Position numbers and translations under genes: made by a program. From assembly GCA_900557355.1 (NCBI GenBank), contig USSR01000018.1, positions 1-24,688 of the forward strand: a DNA stretch of 24,688 bases, written 5' to 3'. The DNA is from an uncultured Bacteroides sp. Lineage in GTDB: Bacteria; Bacteroidota; Bacteroidia; Bacteroidales; Bacteroidaceae. Numbering within the stretch: the stretch's first letter is position 1; the number at the start of each line of letters is the position of its first letter. Under the pieces are notes generated by a model, which had not been told where the DNA came from, made no database searches, and was given only the letters and a program-made list of their open reading frames with translations. Positions 1 through 7,569 of this stretch are shown piece by piece.

Positions 1-216
1 AGTGCCCTGACAACTGCCAAGGAAGAATTCGACCGCTTTACAAAGCAAGATGCCACTTTTATTTTTGTCACCAATGAAATTGGTATGGGAGCCACTTCGG
101 AAAATGAAATCCAACGCAAATTTACAGACATGCAGGGGTGGATGAACCAATATATTGCCCAACATGCAGACGAGGTATGGCTGATGGTATCGGGAATTCC
201 GGTGAGGGTGAAATAA
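1..216 (+). CDS. cobU: Adenosylcobinamide kinase / adenosylcobinamide-phosphate guanylyltransferase, C-terminal part
   Basis: Only the last 71 codons are in the window, in frame from base 1 to the TAA at 214-216. The visible segment carries the family's C-terminal signatures: FVTNEIGMG, then the downstream WMNQYIAQHADEVWLMVSG block and the closing SGIPVRVK. CobU phosphorylates adenosylcobinamide and then transfers GMP to it, giving adenosylcobinamide-GDP, the substrate of CobS. The P-loop that would lie near the N-terminus is outside the window. The gene is followed after 44 bases by cobT on the same strand, and cobS and cobC continue the run, which fits a nucleotide-loop assembly operon. Identification is firm because both the sequence blocks and the neighbours agree. 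Confidence 0.93.
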   Translation, partial: SALTTAKEEFDRFTKQDATFIFVTNEIGMGATSENEIQRKFTDMQGWMNQYIAQHADEVWLMVSGIPVRVK

Positions 217-217
217 A

Positions 218-260
218 AGGGTGATAGGGTGATAAAGTTAAATAATAGAGCGATAAACTT
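218..260 (+). repeat. Short direct repeats in the cobU-cobT gap
   Basis: The 44-base gap contains a tandem 8-mer AGGGTGAT (218-225 and 226-233). It also has two near-copies of an A/T-rich 9-mer, GATAAAGTT (231-239) and GATAAACTT (252-260), the second abutting the cobT ATG. There is no convincing Shine-Dalgarno. The repeats could be replication-slippage products or a remnant of a repeat element. No function is assigned. Confidence 0.5.
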
Positions 261-1298
261 ATGAAAACATTTAAGATTGTACGACCGGATGAGAGTATCC
301 GTCCGGCATTGATTGATAAAATCAATAATTTAACTAAACCGAAAGGTTCATTGGGTACTCTTGAGGAGTTGGCTTTACAAATAGGCTGGATACAGCAAAC
401 TCTGGCTCCCACCCTGCGACATCCGCAGAATATTATTTTTGCTGCCGATCATGGCATAGTAGAAGAAAAGGTCAGCCTTTCACCCAAAGAAATTACCTGG
501 CAACAGATCAGCAACTTCCTACATGGAGGTGCAGGAGTGAACTTCCTTTGTCGCCAACATGGATTTACCCTGAAAATAGTAGATGCCGGTGTAGATTATG
601 ATTTACCATACGACAAGGGTATTATCAATATGAAAGTACGAAAAAGTACACGAAACTATCTGCATGAGGCAGCCATGACGGAAGAAGAAATGGAGCTTTG
701 CCTGGAACGCGGTGCAGAAGTGGTACGCCGCTGCCATGAAGAAGGTAGTAATGTGCTCAGTTTTGGAGAAATGGGTATAGGAAATACCTCTTCTTCGTCC
801 ATGTGGATGACCTGTTTCACCGGAATACCTTTAGAACAATGTGTAGGAGCAGGTAGCGGACTGGATAATGCGGGTATCCGCCATAAATACGAAGTGCTGA
901 AACAATCGCTCGATCACTATAAAGGAGACGGATCACCGCGTGATATCATCCGTTACTTCGGCGGACTGGAGATGGTTATGGCAGTAGGTGCCATGCTACA
1001 GGCGGCCGAATTAGGCATAATTATCCTGGTAGATGGTTTCATCATGACAAACTGTATTCTGGCTGCTGCCAAACTATATCCCGAAGTAATGAATTATGCC
1101 ATCTTCGGGCATTGTGGAGATGAAACCGGACATAAATTGTTGCTCGACAACATGGAAGTAAAACCATTGCTGAATCTTGGATTGCGTCTGGGCGAAGGAA
1201 CAGGTGCTATTTGCGCCTATCCTATTGTAGAATCCGCCATCCTGATGATTAACGAAATGGATAACTTTGCACATGCATCCATAACAAAGTATTTTTAA
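261..1298 (+). CDS. cobT: Nicotinate-nucleotide--dimethylbenzimidazole phosphoribosyltransferase
   Basis: This 345-residue protein matches the usual CobT length. It transfers the phosphoribosyl group of nicotinate mononucleotide to the lower-ligand base, giving alpha-ribazole 5'-phosphate (EC 2.4.2.21), in the cytoplasm. Recognisable blocks are [12 protein letters not shown] (61-72), [10 protein letters not shown] (85-94), [10 protein letters not shown] (167-176), VDGFIMTN (257-264) and LRLGEGTGA (308-316). Glu312 in the last block corresponds to the catalytic base, Glu317, of the Salmonella enzyme. The ATG follows cobU by 44 bases and the stop lies 4 bases before cobS, so translation with cobS is likely coupled. 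The base it prefers (dimethylbenzimidazole, adenine or others) cannot be read from the sequence. Confidence 0.96.
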   Translation: MKTFKIVRPDESIRPALIDKINNLTKPKGSLGTLEELALQIGWIQQTLAPTLRHPQNIIFAADHGIVEEKVSLSPKEITWQQISNFLHGGAGVNFLCRQHGFTLKIVDAGVDYDLPYDKGIINMKVRKSTRNYLHEAAMTEEEMELCLERGAEVVRRCHEEGSNVLSFGEMGIGNTSSSSMWMTCFTGIPLEQCVGAGSGLDNAGIRHKYEVLKQSLDHYKGDGSPRDIIRYFGGLEMVMAVGAMLQAAELGIIILVDGFIMTNCILAAAKLYPEVMNYAIFGHCGDETGHKLLLDNMEVKPLLNLGLRLGEGTGAICAYPIVESAILMINEMDNFAHASITKYF

Positions 1299-1302
1299 CG
1301 AT

Positions 1303-2091
1303 ATGAAAATCCTCGCAGCACTCATATTTTTCACGCGCCTTCCTTTCTGGAGGATCAAAGAAGTCCCGGCAAAGTACTTCAAGCGTATCGTTCCCTACTG
1401 GCCATTAGCCGGATGGTTAACGGGCGGTATCATGGTCGGTGTTCTATGGGTGACTGCCCAGGTGCTGCCCGTATCTATCGCATGGTTGCTCGCTATTCTA
1501 TCGCGGCTGCTCATCACCGGTTGCCTGCACGAAGATGGACTGGCCGACTTTTTCGACGGCTTCGGTGGAGGAACCACCAAAGAGCGCACACTTGCCATCA
1601 TGAAAGACTCTCAGATAGGAAGCTATGGAGTCATAGGATTGATAGGTTATTTCCTATTATTGTTTCTACTCTTAGGAAATCTGCCGTTGAAGTTAATCTG
1701 CGCCCTTGTCATTTGCGGGGATTGCTGGTCTAAATTTTGTGCATCGCAGATTATCAACTATCTGCCTTACGCACGAAAAGAGGAAGACAGCAAGGCTAAA
1801 GTTGTGTACGACCGTATGACCTGGCAAGAATTGCTGACAGGATTCATCTGTGGACTTTTGCCCATCGTATTATTCCTGCCGATAGATTTCTGGCCCGTTA
1901 CAATTTGTCCGATTCTCACATTTATTTTTCTGTACCGATTGATGAGACATCGTCTTCAAGGTTATACGGGAGACTGCTGCGGAGCTGCATTCCTGCTTTG
2001 TGAACTATCATTCTATCTGGGTGCCGCTATCTTGCTATATGCACATATCAGGTACGGTAATCCAGACTTTATCAATGCTTATTTAAAATAG
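1303..2091 (+). CDS. cobS: Adenosylcobinamide-GDP ribazoletransferase
   Basis: A 262-residue polytopic inner-membrane protein. CobS joins adenosylcobinamide-GDP (from CobU) to alpha-ribazole or its phosphate (from CobT), completing cobalamin or its 5'-phosphate (EC 2.7.8.26). The start MKILAALIFFTRLP is typical of the family. The CDP-alcohol-transferase-like metal motif is visible as HEDGLADFFDGFGGG (76-90), and the conserved C-terminal block as GYTGDCCGA (220-228). Hydrophobic segments lie at about 38-56, 59-72, 108-125, 130-140, 178-193, 198-212 and 228-247. It starts 4 bases after cobT and is followed 7 bases later by cobC. Nothing is missing. Confidence 0.95.
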   Translation: MKILAALIFFTRLPFWRIKEVPAKYFKRIVPYWPLAGWLTGGIMVGVLWVTAQVLPVSIAWLLAILSRLLITGCLHEDGLADFFDGFGGGTTKERTLAIMKDSQIGSYGVIGLIGYFLLLFLLLGNLPLKLICALVICGDCWSKFCASQIINYLPYARKEEDSKAKVVYDRMTWQELLTGFICGLLPIVLFLPIDFWPVTICPILTFIFLYRLMRHRLQGYTGDCCGAAFLLCELSFYLGAAILLYAHIRYGNPDFINAYLK

Positions 2092-2098
2092 TCATCCT

Positions 2099-2641
2099 AT
2101 GGAAGTTACATTTATCAGACACACTTCGGTCGACGTTTCTCCCGGAGTGTGCTACGGACAATCAGATGTCCCCTTGCGTGACAGTTTTGAGCAGGAAGCT
2201 GCCATTACTTCTGAGAATTTGAAGACTTACCGTCCGCAAGGCAGGGATTTCGATCACGTATATACCAGTCCTTTATCTCGTTGCGTACGCCTCGCGACCT
2301 ATTGTGGATACCTGGATGCAGAACATGACAAACGAATTATGGAAATAAACTTCGGAGATTGGGAAATGCAGAAGTTTGATGAAATAAGTGATCCGAGATT
2401 GAAAGAGTGGTATACCGATTATATGAATGTACCCGCAACAAACGGAGAATCATTCGCCATGCAATATCAACGTGTTGCCAGTTTCCTGGATGGGCTGAAA
2501 GAAAAAGAGTACGCACAAGTTGCCATCTTCGCACACGGTGGCGTACTGATTTGTGCACAACTCTATGCAGGAACCATCAAACCGGAAGAGGCGTTCAGTG
2601 CCCTGACACCTTATGGAGGAATCATTCAACTGAAAATCTAA
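2099..2641 (+). CDS. cobC: Alpha-ribazole phosphatase (histidine phosphatase superfamily)
   Basis: A 180-residue phosphoglycerate-mutase-type phosphatase that removes the 5'-phosphate from alpha-ribazole phosphate or from cobalamin phosphate (EC 3.1.3.73). The phosphohistidine motif is IRHTSVD with His8, carrying RHT where many relatives have RHG. Further catalytic elements are TSPLSRC (56-62, Arg61), the acidic MEINFGDWE (Glu82) and the second histidine in FAHGG (His146). CYGQSDVPL (18-26) is also characteristic of cobalamin-locus members, and the position right after cobS supports this role over a generic phosphatase. Its TAA (2639-2641) overlaps the TAG of the converging kinase gene (2638-2640), so no bases remain for a terminator between them. 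Confidence 0.92.
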   Translation: MEVTFIRHTSVDVSPGVCYGQSDVPLRDSFEQEAAITSENLKTYRPQGRDFDHVYTSPLSRCVRLATYCGYLDAEHDKRIMEINFGDWEMQKFDEISDPRLKEWYTDYMNVPATNGESFAMQYQRVASFLDGLKEKEYAQVAIFAHGGVLICAQLYAGTIKPEEAFSALTPYGGIIQLKI

Positions 2642-4602
2642 TCATCCGTTTTCGGCCATGTGAAGACGACCAGCGGTCCTTCATGCGTATCTGACTGTAC
2701 CTTGTAAATACCTCCGAAAGCATGAATAAAGTGCGCATTGATTTCATGACGAATCAAAGTCGTTTTATTGTCAAAGCGTGACTTGGCAAGAGGTGTGCCG
2801 ATTATTTTAAAGGTTACGATACCTTTTTCTTTATCATAACGGATGCGGACAACAATGTTATAAGAGTTTTTATCGTTCTCTGCAGGCACCAGCAGACTGG
2901 AAAGCAATGTAGAGAACCAGTTTTCATCCGTACATATCATCTGACTCTGGATATTCGTATCTAATCGGATGGTCAAACGTCCACTCCCTACCTGTCTGGC
3001 AAGTTCAACTTCCTTGCGGCACAGCGACATGACTTCACATTCTTCATGCTTATATTTTGTTTTACCGGATTCCAAACGGGAAAGTTCCAGAATGCTATTG
3101 ACATACTTCAGCAGATTTTCTGCATTCTCCTGTATCATCTTGCCATATTCCACCTTAGCCTCAGGAGCCAGTTCTTTCGACTCTGTCAATAGCTCGGCAA
3201 AACCTACCACTACATTCAACGGGGTACGTATATCATGGCTAATCTCCGATTGCAGGCGATCTTTAGTGACATTATCCGCTTCTGCCTGCATCGCTGCATC
3301 CGCTGTTACTTTCTCCGCCGCAGCTATTTTCCGGGACAGATAGCGGGTATACAGATAAACAAGAAGCATTAAAGCCAATAGAGTCATCAAGAATAAGAAA
3401 CCTTGCTTATAATTGGTATCTTTTATTTTCTGCTTCTCCAGCAAAAGCTCATCAATATGATAAATCTCCTTCACCTGTTGCAACTGGTTGGCTGAGAAAG
3501 CATTGTCCAGTGAGTCTTGCATGGCAATCAGATAACGACGTGTTTCAATAGCTCCGTCGACATCACCTTTATCAATCTGAGTGGATGCTTTGTAATTGAT
3601 GAGTGTGGCAAACGTGGATACATAATGATTCAACACTATAGGTGTTACTTCATCAATCAAAGCAATACTCTTATCATACTCTTTCGTGCGGGAATAATAT
3701 TGTAATTGCACAAGCTGGACATTCAGCCAGAATACCGGATCCACATGATCTTCCAGCAGTGCTTTTGCTTTATCTATATGTTCTTGCGCTTCGGCCATCT
3801 TCCCACGGTTCATAAAGTGAAGTACATGTTTTACCTCGCAGTCAATTCTCAAATTGCTCCAATTCTTACGTGTTTCAGGTTCGCGGGAAACAACGTCCCG
3901 CAAAGTTTCATCCATCTGTGCCAGATAAGGACGCTTTAAACTATCCTGACCTGCATTACCATATACCTGGGCAATGCGTGAAAGAATGTCGATACGCAAA
4001 AAAGGCTTAGTCTGAGGTGTAAAATTCTGATAAGCCTTCAGGAGAATCTTCAGAGCTTCATCGCCTCTACTGGACACATTATAAGCACATGCCAGACTGT
4101 TATAGGCAGCAATTTCCCCATTATTTGAATGATGTTCCAAAGATTCCTGCAAAGTTTCTTTAGGCACATATATGGCCTTTTCTATCTGCCTTTTCGAAGC
4201 TAATGCGCGACTGATAGCGGCTTTCTGTTCCAGGTAATAGTCATAAGTGCCCACTTCAGTAACATAACTTTTCAGTTTATCCACCCAGTACGCCAGAGTA
4301 TCCGGTTCATGCAATTTATCGTAACAGGCGGCAAGGTAATAGGCTCCCAGATTCTCATAAGGCACATTCTTTTGCGCACAAGCTTCTCGATACAAAGCCG
4401 TAGAAAAAGGCTTGTTATAAGGTGCATACTGGTGCTTATAAACGATATCACGCAGATACTCAAGCTTGTCGGACGTACTCGGCATAGCCTGTGCCACTTT
4501 CAGAATACTATCCTGATACTGCTGCGCATTAGCGTCTTCCGCCTGCAACATGTAAGCATGTCCACACAAAAAACAAAGCAATATGATTATAGTATGTTTC
4601 AT
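2638..4602 (-). CDS. TPR sensor histidine kinase with a degenerate ATP-binding domain (probable pseudokinase)
   Basis: A 654-residue protein with a signal peptide (1-22, hydrophobic core TIIILLCFLCG). A periplasmic alpha-helical TPR-like region follows (about 30-395), then one transmembrane helix (401-418), a linker, and a HisKA dimerisation domain whose H-box SHDIRTPLN has the phospho-acceptor His456. The catalytic ATPase domain is clearly eroded. The N-box position reads STLLSSLLVPAEN (564-576) without its asparagine, the G1 DxGxG motif is replaced by KIIGTPLAKS (599-608), and no G2 GxGLG stretch exists before HAFGGIYKV (627-635). The product should be able to dimerise, and perhaps accept phosphate, but not bind ATP. 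Its ATG overlaps the stop of the upstream kinase as ATGA (4599-4602), implying coupled synthesis and possibly a heterodimer. Family identity is seen; pseudokinase status is inferred. Confidence 0.88.
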   Translation of the reverse strand: MKHTIIILLCFLCGHAYMLQAEDANAQQYQDSILKVAQAMPSTSDKLEYLRDIVYKHQYAPYNKPFSTALYREACAQKNVPYENLGAYYLAACYDKLHEPDTLAYWVDKLKSYVTEVGTYDYYLEQKAAISRALASKRQIEKAIYVPKETLQESLEHHSNNGEIAAYNSLACAYNVSSRGDEALKILLKAYQNFTPQTKPFLRIDILSRIAQVYGNAGQDSLKRPYLAQMDETLRDVVSREPETRKNWSNLRIDCEVKHVLHFMNRGKMAEAQEHIDKAKALLEDHVDPVFWLNVQLVQLQYYSRTKEYDKSIALIDEVTPIVLNHYVSTFATLINYKASTQIDKGDVDGAIETRRYLIAMQDSLDNAFSANQLQQVKEIYHIDELLLEKQKIKDTNYKQGFLFLMTLLALMLLVYLYTRYLSRKIAAAEKVTADAAMQAEADNVTKDRLQSEISHDIRTPLNVVVGFAELLTESKELAPEAKVEYGKMIQENAENLLKYVNSILELSRLESGKTKYKHEECEVMSLCRKEVELARQVGSGRLTIRLDTNIQSQMICTDENWFSTLLSSLLVPAENDKNSYNIVVRIRYDKEKGIVTFKIIGTPLAKSRFDNKTTLIRHEINAHFIHAFGGIYKVQSDTHEGPLVVFTWPKTDD

Positions 4603-5501
4603 AAAGCGGTATCCTCCATTTTAGATTGAAACTTCAACGGATGTGTAAAACAGAAACGTGCACCTTGTGTATAGTTAGAGTCTACCCACAACCGCCCCTT
4701 CATGTAAGTGACAATCAGTTTACAAATAGAAAGTCCCAAGCCGCTTCCCTGTGCAAAGTCATTCAGCTTTTCAAAACGTTCAAAAATCAGCTCCTGTTTT
4801 TCAAGCGGGATACCACATCCCGTATCGGTGACAGAAAAGAAAGCTGTATTGCGATCGGACATTTCCAGCTTTAGTACAATGGAACCTTCCTTGGTAAATT
4901 TAGTAGCATTCACCAATAAATTAATCAAAACCTGACGAAGCCGGGCATCATCCGTATCCATTACCAATTCAGAGATTTCCGTATCAAAGCGTAACTCCAC
5001 TTCAAGTTTACGGGACGCAGATACTGTTTCCACTACTTCTTTACATAACTTCACCGCATCATACGGACGTACGTTAAATGTGATATTATCATTTTCAAAA
5101 TCGGAAAAATCAAGGATGTCATTAATCAATTTCAATAACTGGAAAGAATTGACTTTGATGATTTCACAGAATTCTTTGCGGGAATCTTCATCAAATGAAT
5201 CATCGTCTGATGACAATACAGCGGAGAATCCCACGATGGCATTGAGCGGCGTACGCACTTCATGGCTCATATTGGAGAGAAACATATTTTTCTTTTTTAT
5301 AGCCCGTTCTGCCTTCTGTATCATACATTCCTGTGAACGCTTCGACTCCTTCAAACGGAATATTTTTTTCCAACTGAAATAAAGGAAAAGAAACAAAGCA
5401 ATCGTACAGATAATAATGCCACCCAGATAAAAGCGATATGAAAACAACCGGTCTTGCTCATTCTGATAAGTCAACTGGTCTGCCTGGAAATGGGTAGTCA
5501 A
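4599..5501 (-). CDS. Sensor histidine kinase, membrane and catalytic part (apparently split from its TPR sensor)
   Basis: A 300-residue kinase half. Residues 1-24 are a short polar helix, 25-44 one transmembrane segment followed by a basic KKIFRLKESKR stretch, then HisKA with SHEVRTPLN (His80). The ATPase domain is complete: N-box RLRQVLINLLVNATKF (187-202, Asn198), G1 DTGCGIP (226-232), F-box FERF (240-243) and G2 GSGLGLSI (252-259). The only start at the junction is TTG at 5501-5499, overlapping the TGA of the upstream TPR gene as TTGA. The kinase frame stays open only back to 5519, where TAA (5522-5520) closes it. Adding one A to the AAA run at about 5520-5522 would fuse both frames into a TPR kinase laid out like the downstream 654-residue paralogue. 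It is therefore either a frameshifted gene, a sequencing error or a genuine coupled pair. No response regulator is nearby. Confidence 0.85.
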   Translation of the reverse strand: MTTHFQADQLTYQNEQDRLFSYRFYLGGIIICTIALFLFLYFSWKKIFRLKESKRSQECMIQKAERAIKKKNMFLSNMSHEVRTPLNAIVGFSAVLSSDDDSFDEDSRKEFCEIIKVNSFQLLKLINDILDFSDFENDNITFNVRPYDAVKLCKEVVETVSASRKLEVELRFDTEISELVMDTDDARLRQVLINLLVNATKFTKEGSIVLKLEMSDRNTAFFSVTDTGCGIPLEKQELIFERFEKLNDFAQGSGLGLSICKLIVTYMKGRLWVDSNYTQGARFCFTHPLKFQSKMEDTAL

Positions 5502-6481
5502 CTGGTCGATTTCTTGTCTTTAGGATAGTTTTTTTCGAAAGATGATTTTATGTACGAAAAAACTGCACCATACTGAGTGTAGGCTTCTTCTTTCCGCCCC
5601 ATCTTTACAAGCAGATTCGCCTTATTCATCATCGTTTCTTTATACAGGCTGCTGTTTATTTTAGCATAATCCGTATGGAAGAATGTATCATAAGCTTCCA
5701 GAGCTTTCTCATATTCACCTTTTTTCTCCCAATATAAGGCATCTGCTATCAAAAGATGTTGCAGGATACCGGGAACCAGTTCTTCACGTAGCGGCTCCAC
5801 CTCATCCAGATGTTGACGGGCTATCTTTACTGAGCCGTTCAGTAGTTGGCAATAGGCATTGAAGATATGACGGACAGCCTGTTCCTGTACAGATAATTTC
5901 TCCGCCGGATAACGGTTCAGGCGAGTTATGAAGCGAGCAGCCTGGGTATAATTCCGGATACGTAAATTGTATTCCACTAATTCCACCAGCAATATATGGA
6001 TGTGTATATCTTCATCATTATCATTCAACTGATCGAATAGTTCCAAAGCTTGTGCATAAGTATCACCAGCTTCTTTTATACGTCCTGTATAAGAATAAAC
6101 TTCCCCCATAGCATTCAAGGCAAGAGCCATCCCCAGATGATCGGACCATACACTTGCCTTAGAATACATCTGTTCACTTTGTGCAATAGCAAAACGGATT
6201 TCTCCCCGAAAGAGAAATGATTTAATAATAACACGCTCTAACTCAAAATAAGTTTTGTATTGTTTGCTTGCTTCCAGATAGTCGAGTATACTGTCTGTAG
6301 AGATCATATCGCTCTCTTCTTTGGTGAGATAATCGAATCCCATACTGGCATGAAAGGAGTATATTATTTCATCCTGTATATTGTATTTATCCTCGTGAGG
6401 TGCATTCTCTCCTGCAGATAGAGACAAAAAGCCTCCAAAGCATACAATATAAAGAAGCAGATATTTCAGTAAGTTTCTCAT
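5498..6481 (-). CDS. Exported TPR protein, sensor half of a split histidine kinase
   Basis: From the preferred ATG (6481-6479) this is 327 residues. A longer frame begins at 6523, but only the internal start puts a classical signal peptide (RNLLKYLLLYIVCFGGFLSL) at the N-terminus. TPR-like helices are visible, for example ALNAMGEVYSYTGRIKEAG at about 121-139 and ALYWEKKGEYEKALEAY at about 248-264, with more near 285-310. The protein stops at KNYPKDKKSTS just where the paralogous kinase encoded at 2638-4602 enters its juxtamembrane helix. No membrane anchor or kinase domain is present, so if translated alone it would be a soluble periplasmic protein. A consensus Bacteroides promoter lies about 60-90 bases upstream. 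Residue 1 here corresponds to residue 15 of the longer frame. Confidence 0.82.
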   Translation of the reverse strand: MRNLLKYLLLYIVCFGGFLSLSAGENAPHEDKYNIQDEIIYSFHASMGFDYLTKEESDMISTDSILDYLEASKQYKTYFELERVIIKSFLFRGEIRFAIAQSEQMYSKASVWSDHLGMALALNAMGEVYSYTGRIKEAGDTYAQALELFDQLNDNDEDIHIHILLVELVEYNLRIRNYTQAARFITRLNRYPAEKLSVQEQAVRHIFNAYCQLLNGSVKIARQHLDEVEPLREELVPGILQHLLIADALYWEKKGEYEKALEAYDTFFHTDYAKINSSLYKETMMNKANLLVKMGRKEEAYTQYGAVFSYIKSSFEKNYPKDKKSTS

Positions 6482-6539
6482 GAAGTTTGTTTGTTTCGTG
6501 CTGTGTGGTGTTTGTGTTGCCATTCACCGCATACGTTGG

Positions 6540-6570
6540 CAAATATATTCAATATTTTCCAAAAAGCAAA
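6540..6570 (-). promoter_or_regulatory. Bacteroides-type promoter for the sensor-kinase operon
   Basis: On the minus strand a -33 TTTG (6567-6570) is followed after exactly 19 bases by TATATTTG (6540-6547). This matches the Bacteroides primary-sigma consensus TTTG-N19-21-TAnnTTTG at every fixed position. Transcription would start near 6533, giving a C/A-rich leader of roughly 50 bases to the ATG at 6481. It shows that the kinase operon can be expressed independently of the upstream cobQ-cobD-cbiB genes. Confidence 0.75.
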
Positions 6571-6583
6571 AAAATGTGAATAC

Positions 6584-7561
6584 CTAAATGAAAAAAGAGA
6601 CCAAAGTAATCGTTATTATCAGGATTATTATCATTATTCCTTCGGCACGACGGTTGACACTAACCGCCATTTTCATATCTTCCGTAGTCAGGAGGCGGTC
6701 ATTACTTCCAATATAAGGCTTCCATACTTCCTCACCAAAATAATGATGCGGACCTCCGAAACGGCAATTCAGAATGCCGGCAAGAGCAGCTTCAGGATAC
6801 CCGGAATTAGGGCTGGCGTGCTGATTACCATACATACCGACAAATCTTAATAGATTCCAGAAGCCGCCACGTGGAAAAGCAAGTATCATAAGGAAAGCTG
6901 TCAGACGAGCAGGTATGTAATTGGCAACATCATCCAGACGGGCAGCAAAACAACCAAAGTCCCGGTAACGTTCGTTACGATACCCAATCATAGAATCGAG
7001 GGTATTCACCATCTTATAGGCAAGCATACCGGGGACACCCAACAGCATATACCAGAATAAAGGTGCGATCACTCCGTCACTCAGATTCTCTGCAAGAGTT
7101 TCAAGAGCAGCAGTACGTACTTCTTGGGCAGAAAGTTCCGAAGTATCACGGCCGACAATGCGAGCTACCTGCTTTCTTCCTTCTTCTAACGAACGGTCTA
7201 CAGCTTCGAATACCATACGGACTTCACGAACAAGTGTGGTGCCCGCCAAACAGAAAAAGATGACAAGTATCTGCAACGTCAGAAATCCCCCCGGAGAAAA
7301 TGATGCTACCCAACGAAACAAGCAGGAAGCAACAAAATAGATAGCAAGAACGAGAACGATAGCAGCAAGTGCACCTTTCAATTTTCGGTTCTGTCCTTTA
7401 TTCAACAGATGTTCGGAAAATGAGATCATCTTTCCGAATGCGACGACGGGATGGGGCAACCAAACAGGATCACCCAACCAGCGATCGAGCAGCCAGGCGG
7501 TAAGCAAAGGCAGGCTAAGGGTAAAAACGGTACCCAGTATGAGAAGGATATCTTCCATCAT
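6584..7561 (-). CDS. cbiB: Adenosylcobinamide-phosphate synthase
   Basis: A 325-residue integral membrane protein that amidates adenosylcobyric acid with (R)-1-amino-2-propanol phosphate made by CobD (EC 6.3.1.10). Family landmarks are LDRWLGDPVWLPHPV (25-39), SAQEVRTAALETLAENLSDG (144-163), NTLDSMIGYRNERYRDFG (186-203), the RLDDVANYIPARL block (208-220) and FGGPHHYFGE (268-277). Hydrophobic segments are at about 6-24, 63-80, 94-110, 165-183, 220-230 and 309-325. The start MMEDIL lies 8 bases after the cobD stop, so it belongs to the cobQ-cobD-cbiB transcript. Bacterial literature also calls the same activity CobD in some genera, so the two names should not be confused. Confidence 0.95.
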   Translation of the reverse strand: MMEDILLILGTVFTLSLPLLTAWLLDRWLGDPVWLPHPVVAFGKMISFSEHLLNKGQNRKLKGALAAIVLVLAIYFVASCLFRWVASFSPGGFLTLQILVIFFCLAGTTLVREVRMVFEAVDRSLEEGRKQVARIVGRDTSELSAQEVRTAALETLAENLSDGVIAPLFWYMLLGVPGMLAYKMVNTLDSMIGYRNERYRDFGCFAARLDDVANYIPARLTAFLMILAFPRGGFWNLLRFVGMYGNQHASPNSGYPEAALAGILNCRFGGPHHYFGEEVWKPYIGSNDRLLTTEDMKMAVSVNRRAEGIMIIILIITITLVSFFI

Positions 7562-7569
7562 ATCTGTTA

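Noticed and set aside
5528..5534. A_AAA_AAC slippery heptamer (minus strand) in the TPR gene just before the kinase frame, suggesting programmed -1 frameshifting
   Set aside because: It is in the right phase, and -1 is the kinase frame, but after the slip only two codons (CTA TCC) are read before TAA at 5522-5520. It cannot produce a fusion in the sequence as given.
6482..6523. Upstream ATG giving 14 extra residues to the TPR protein
   Set aside because: The extension is polar and would bury the signal peptide. The ATG at 6481 places the hydrophobic segment correctly.
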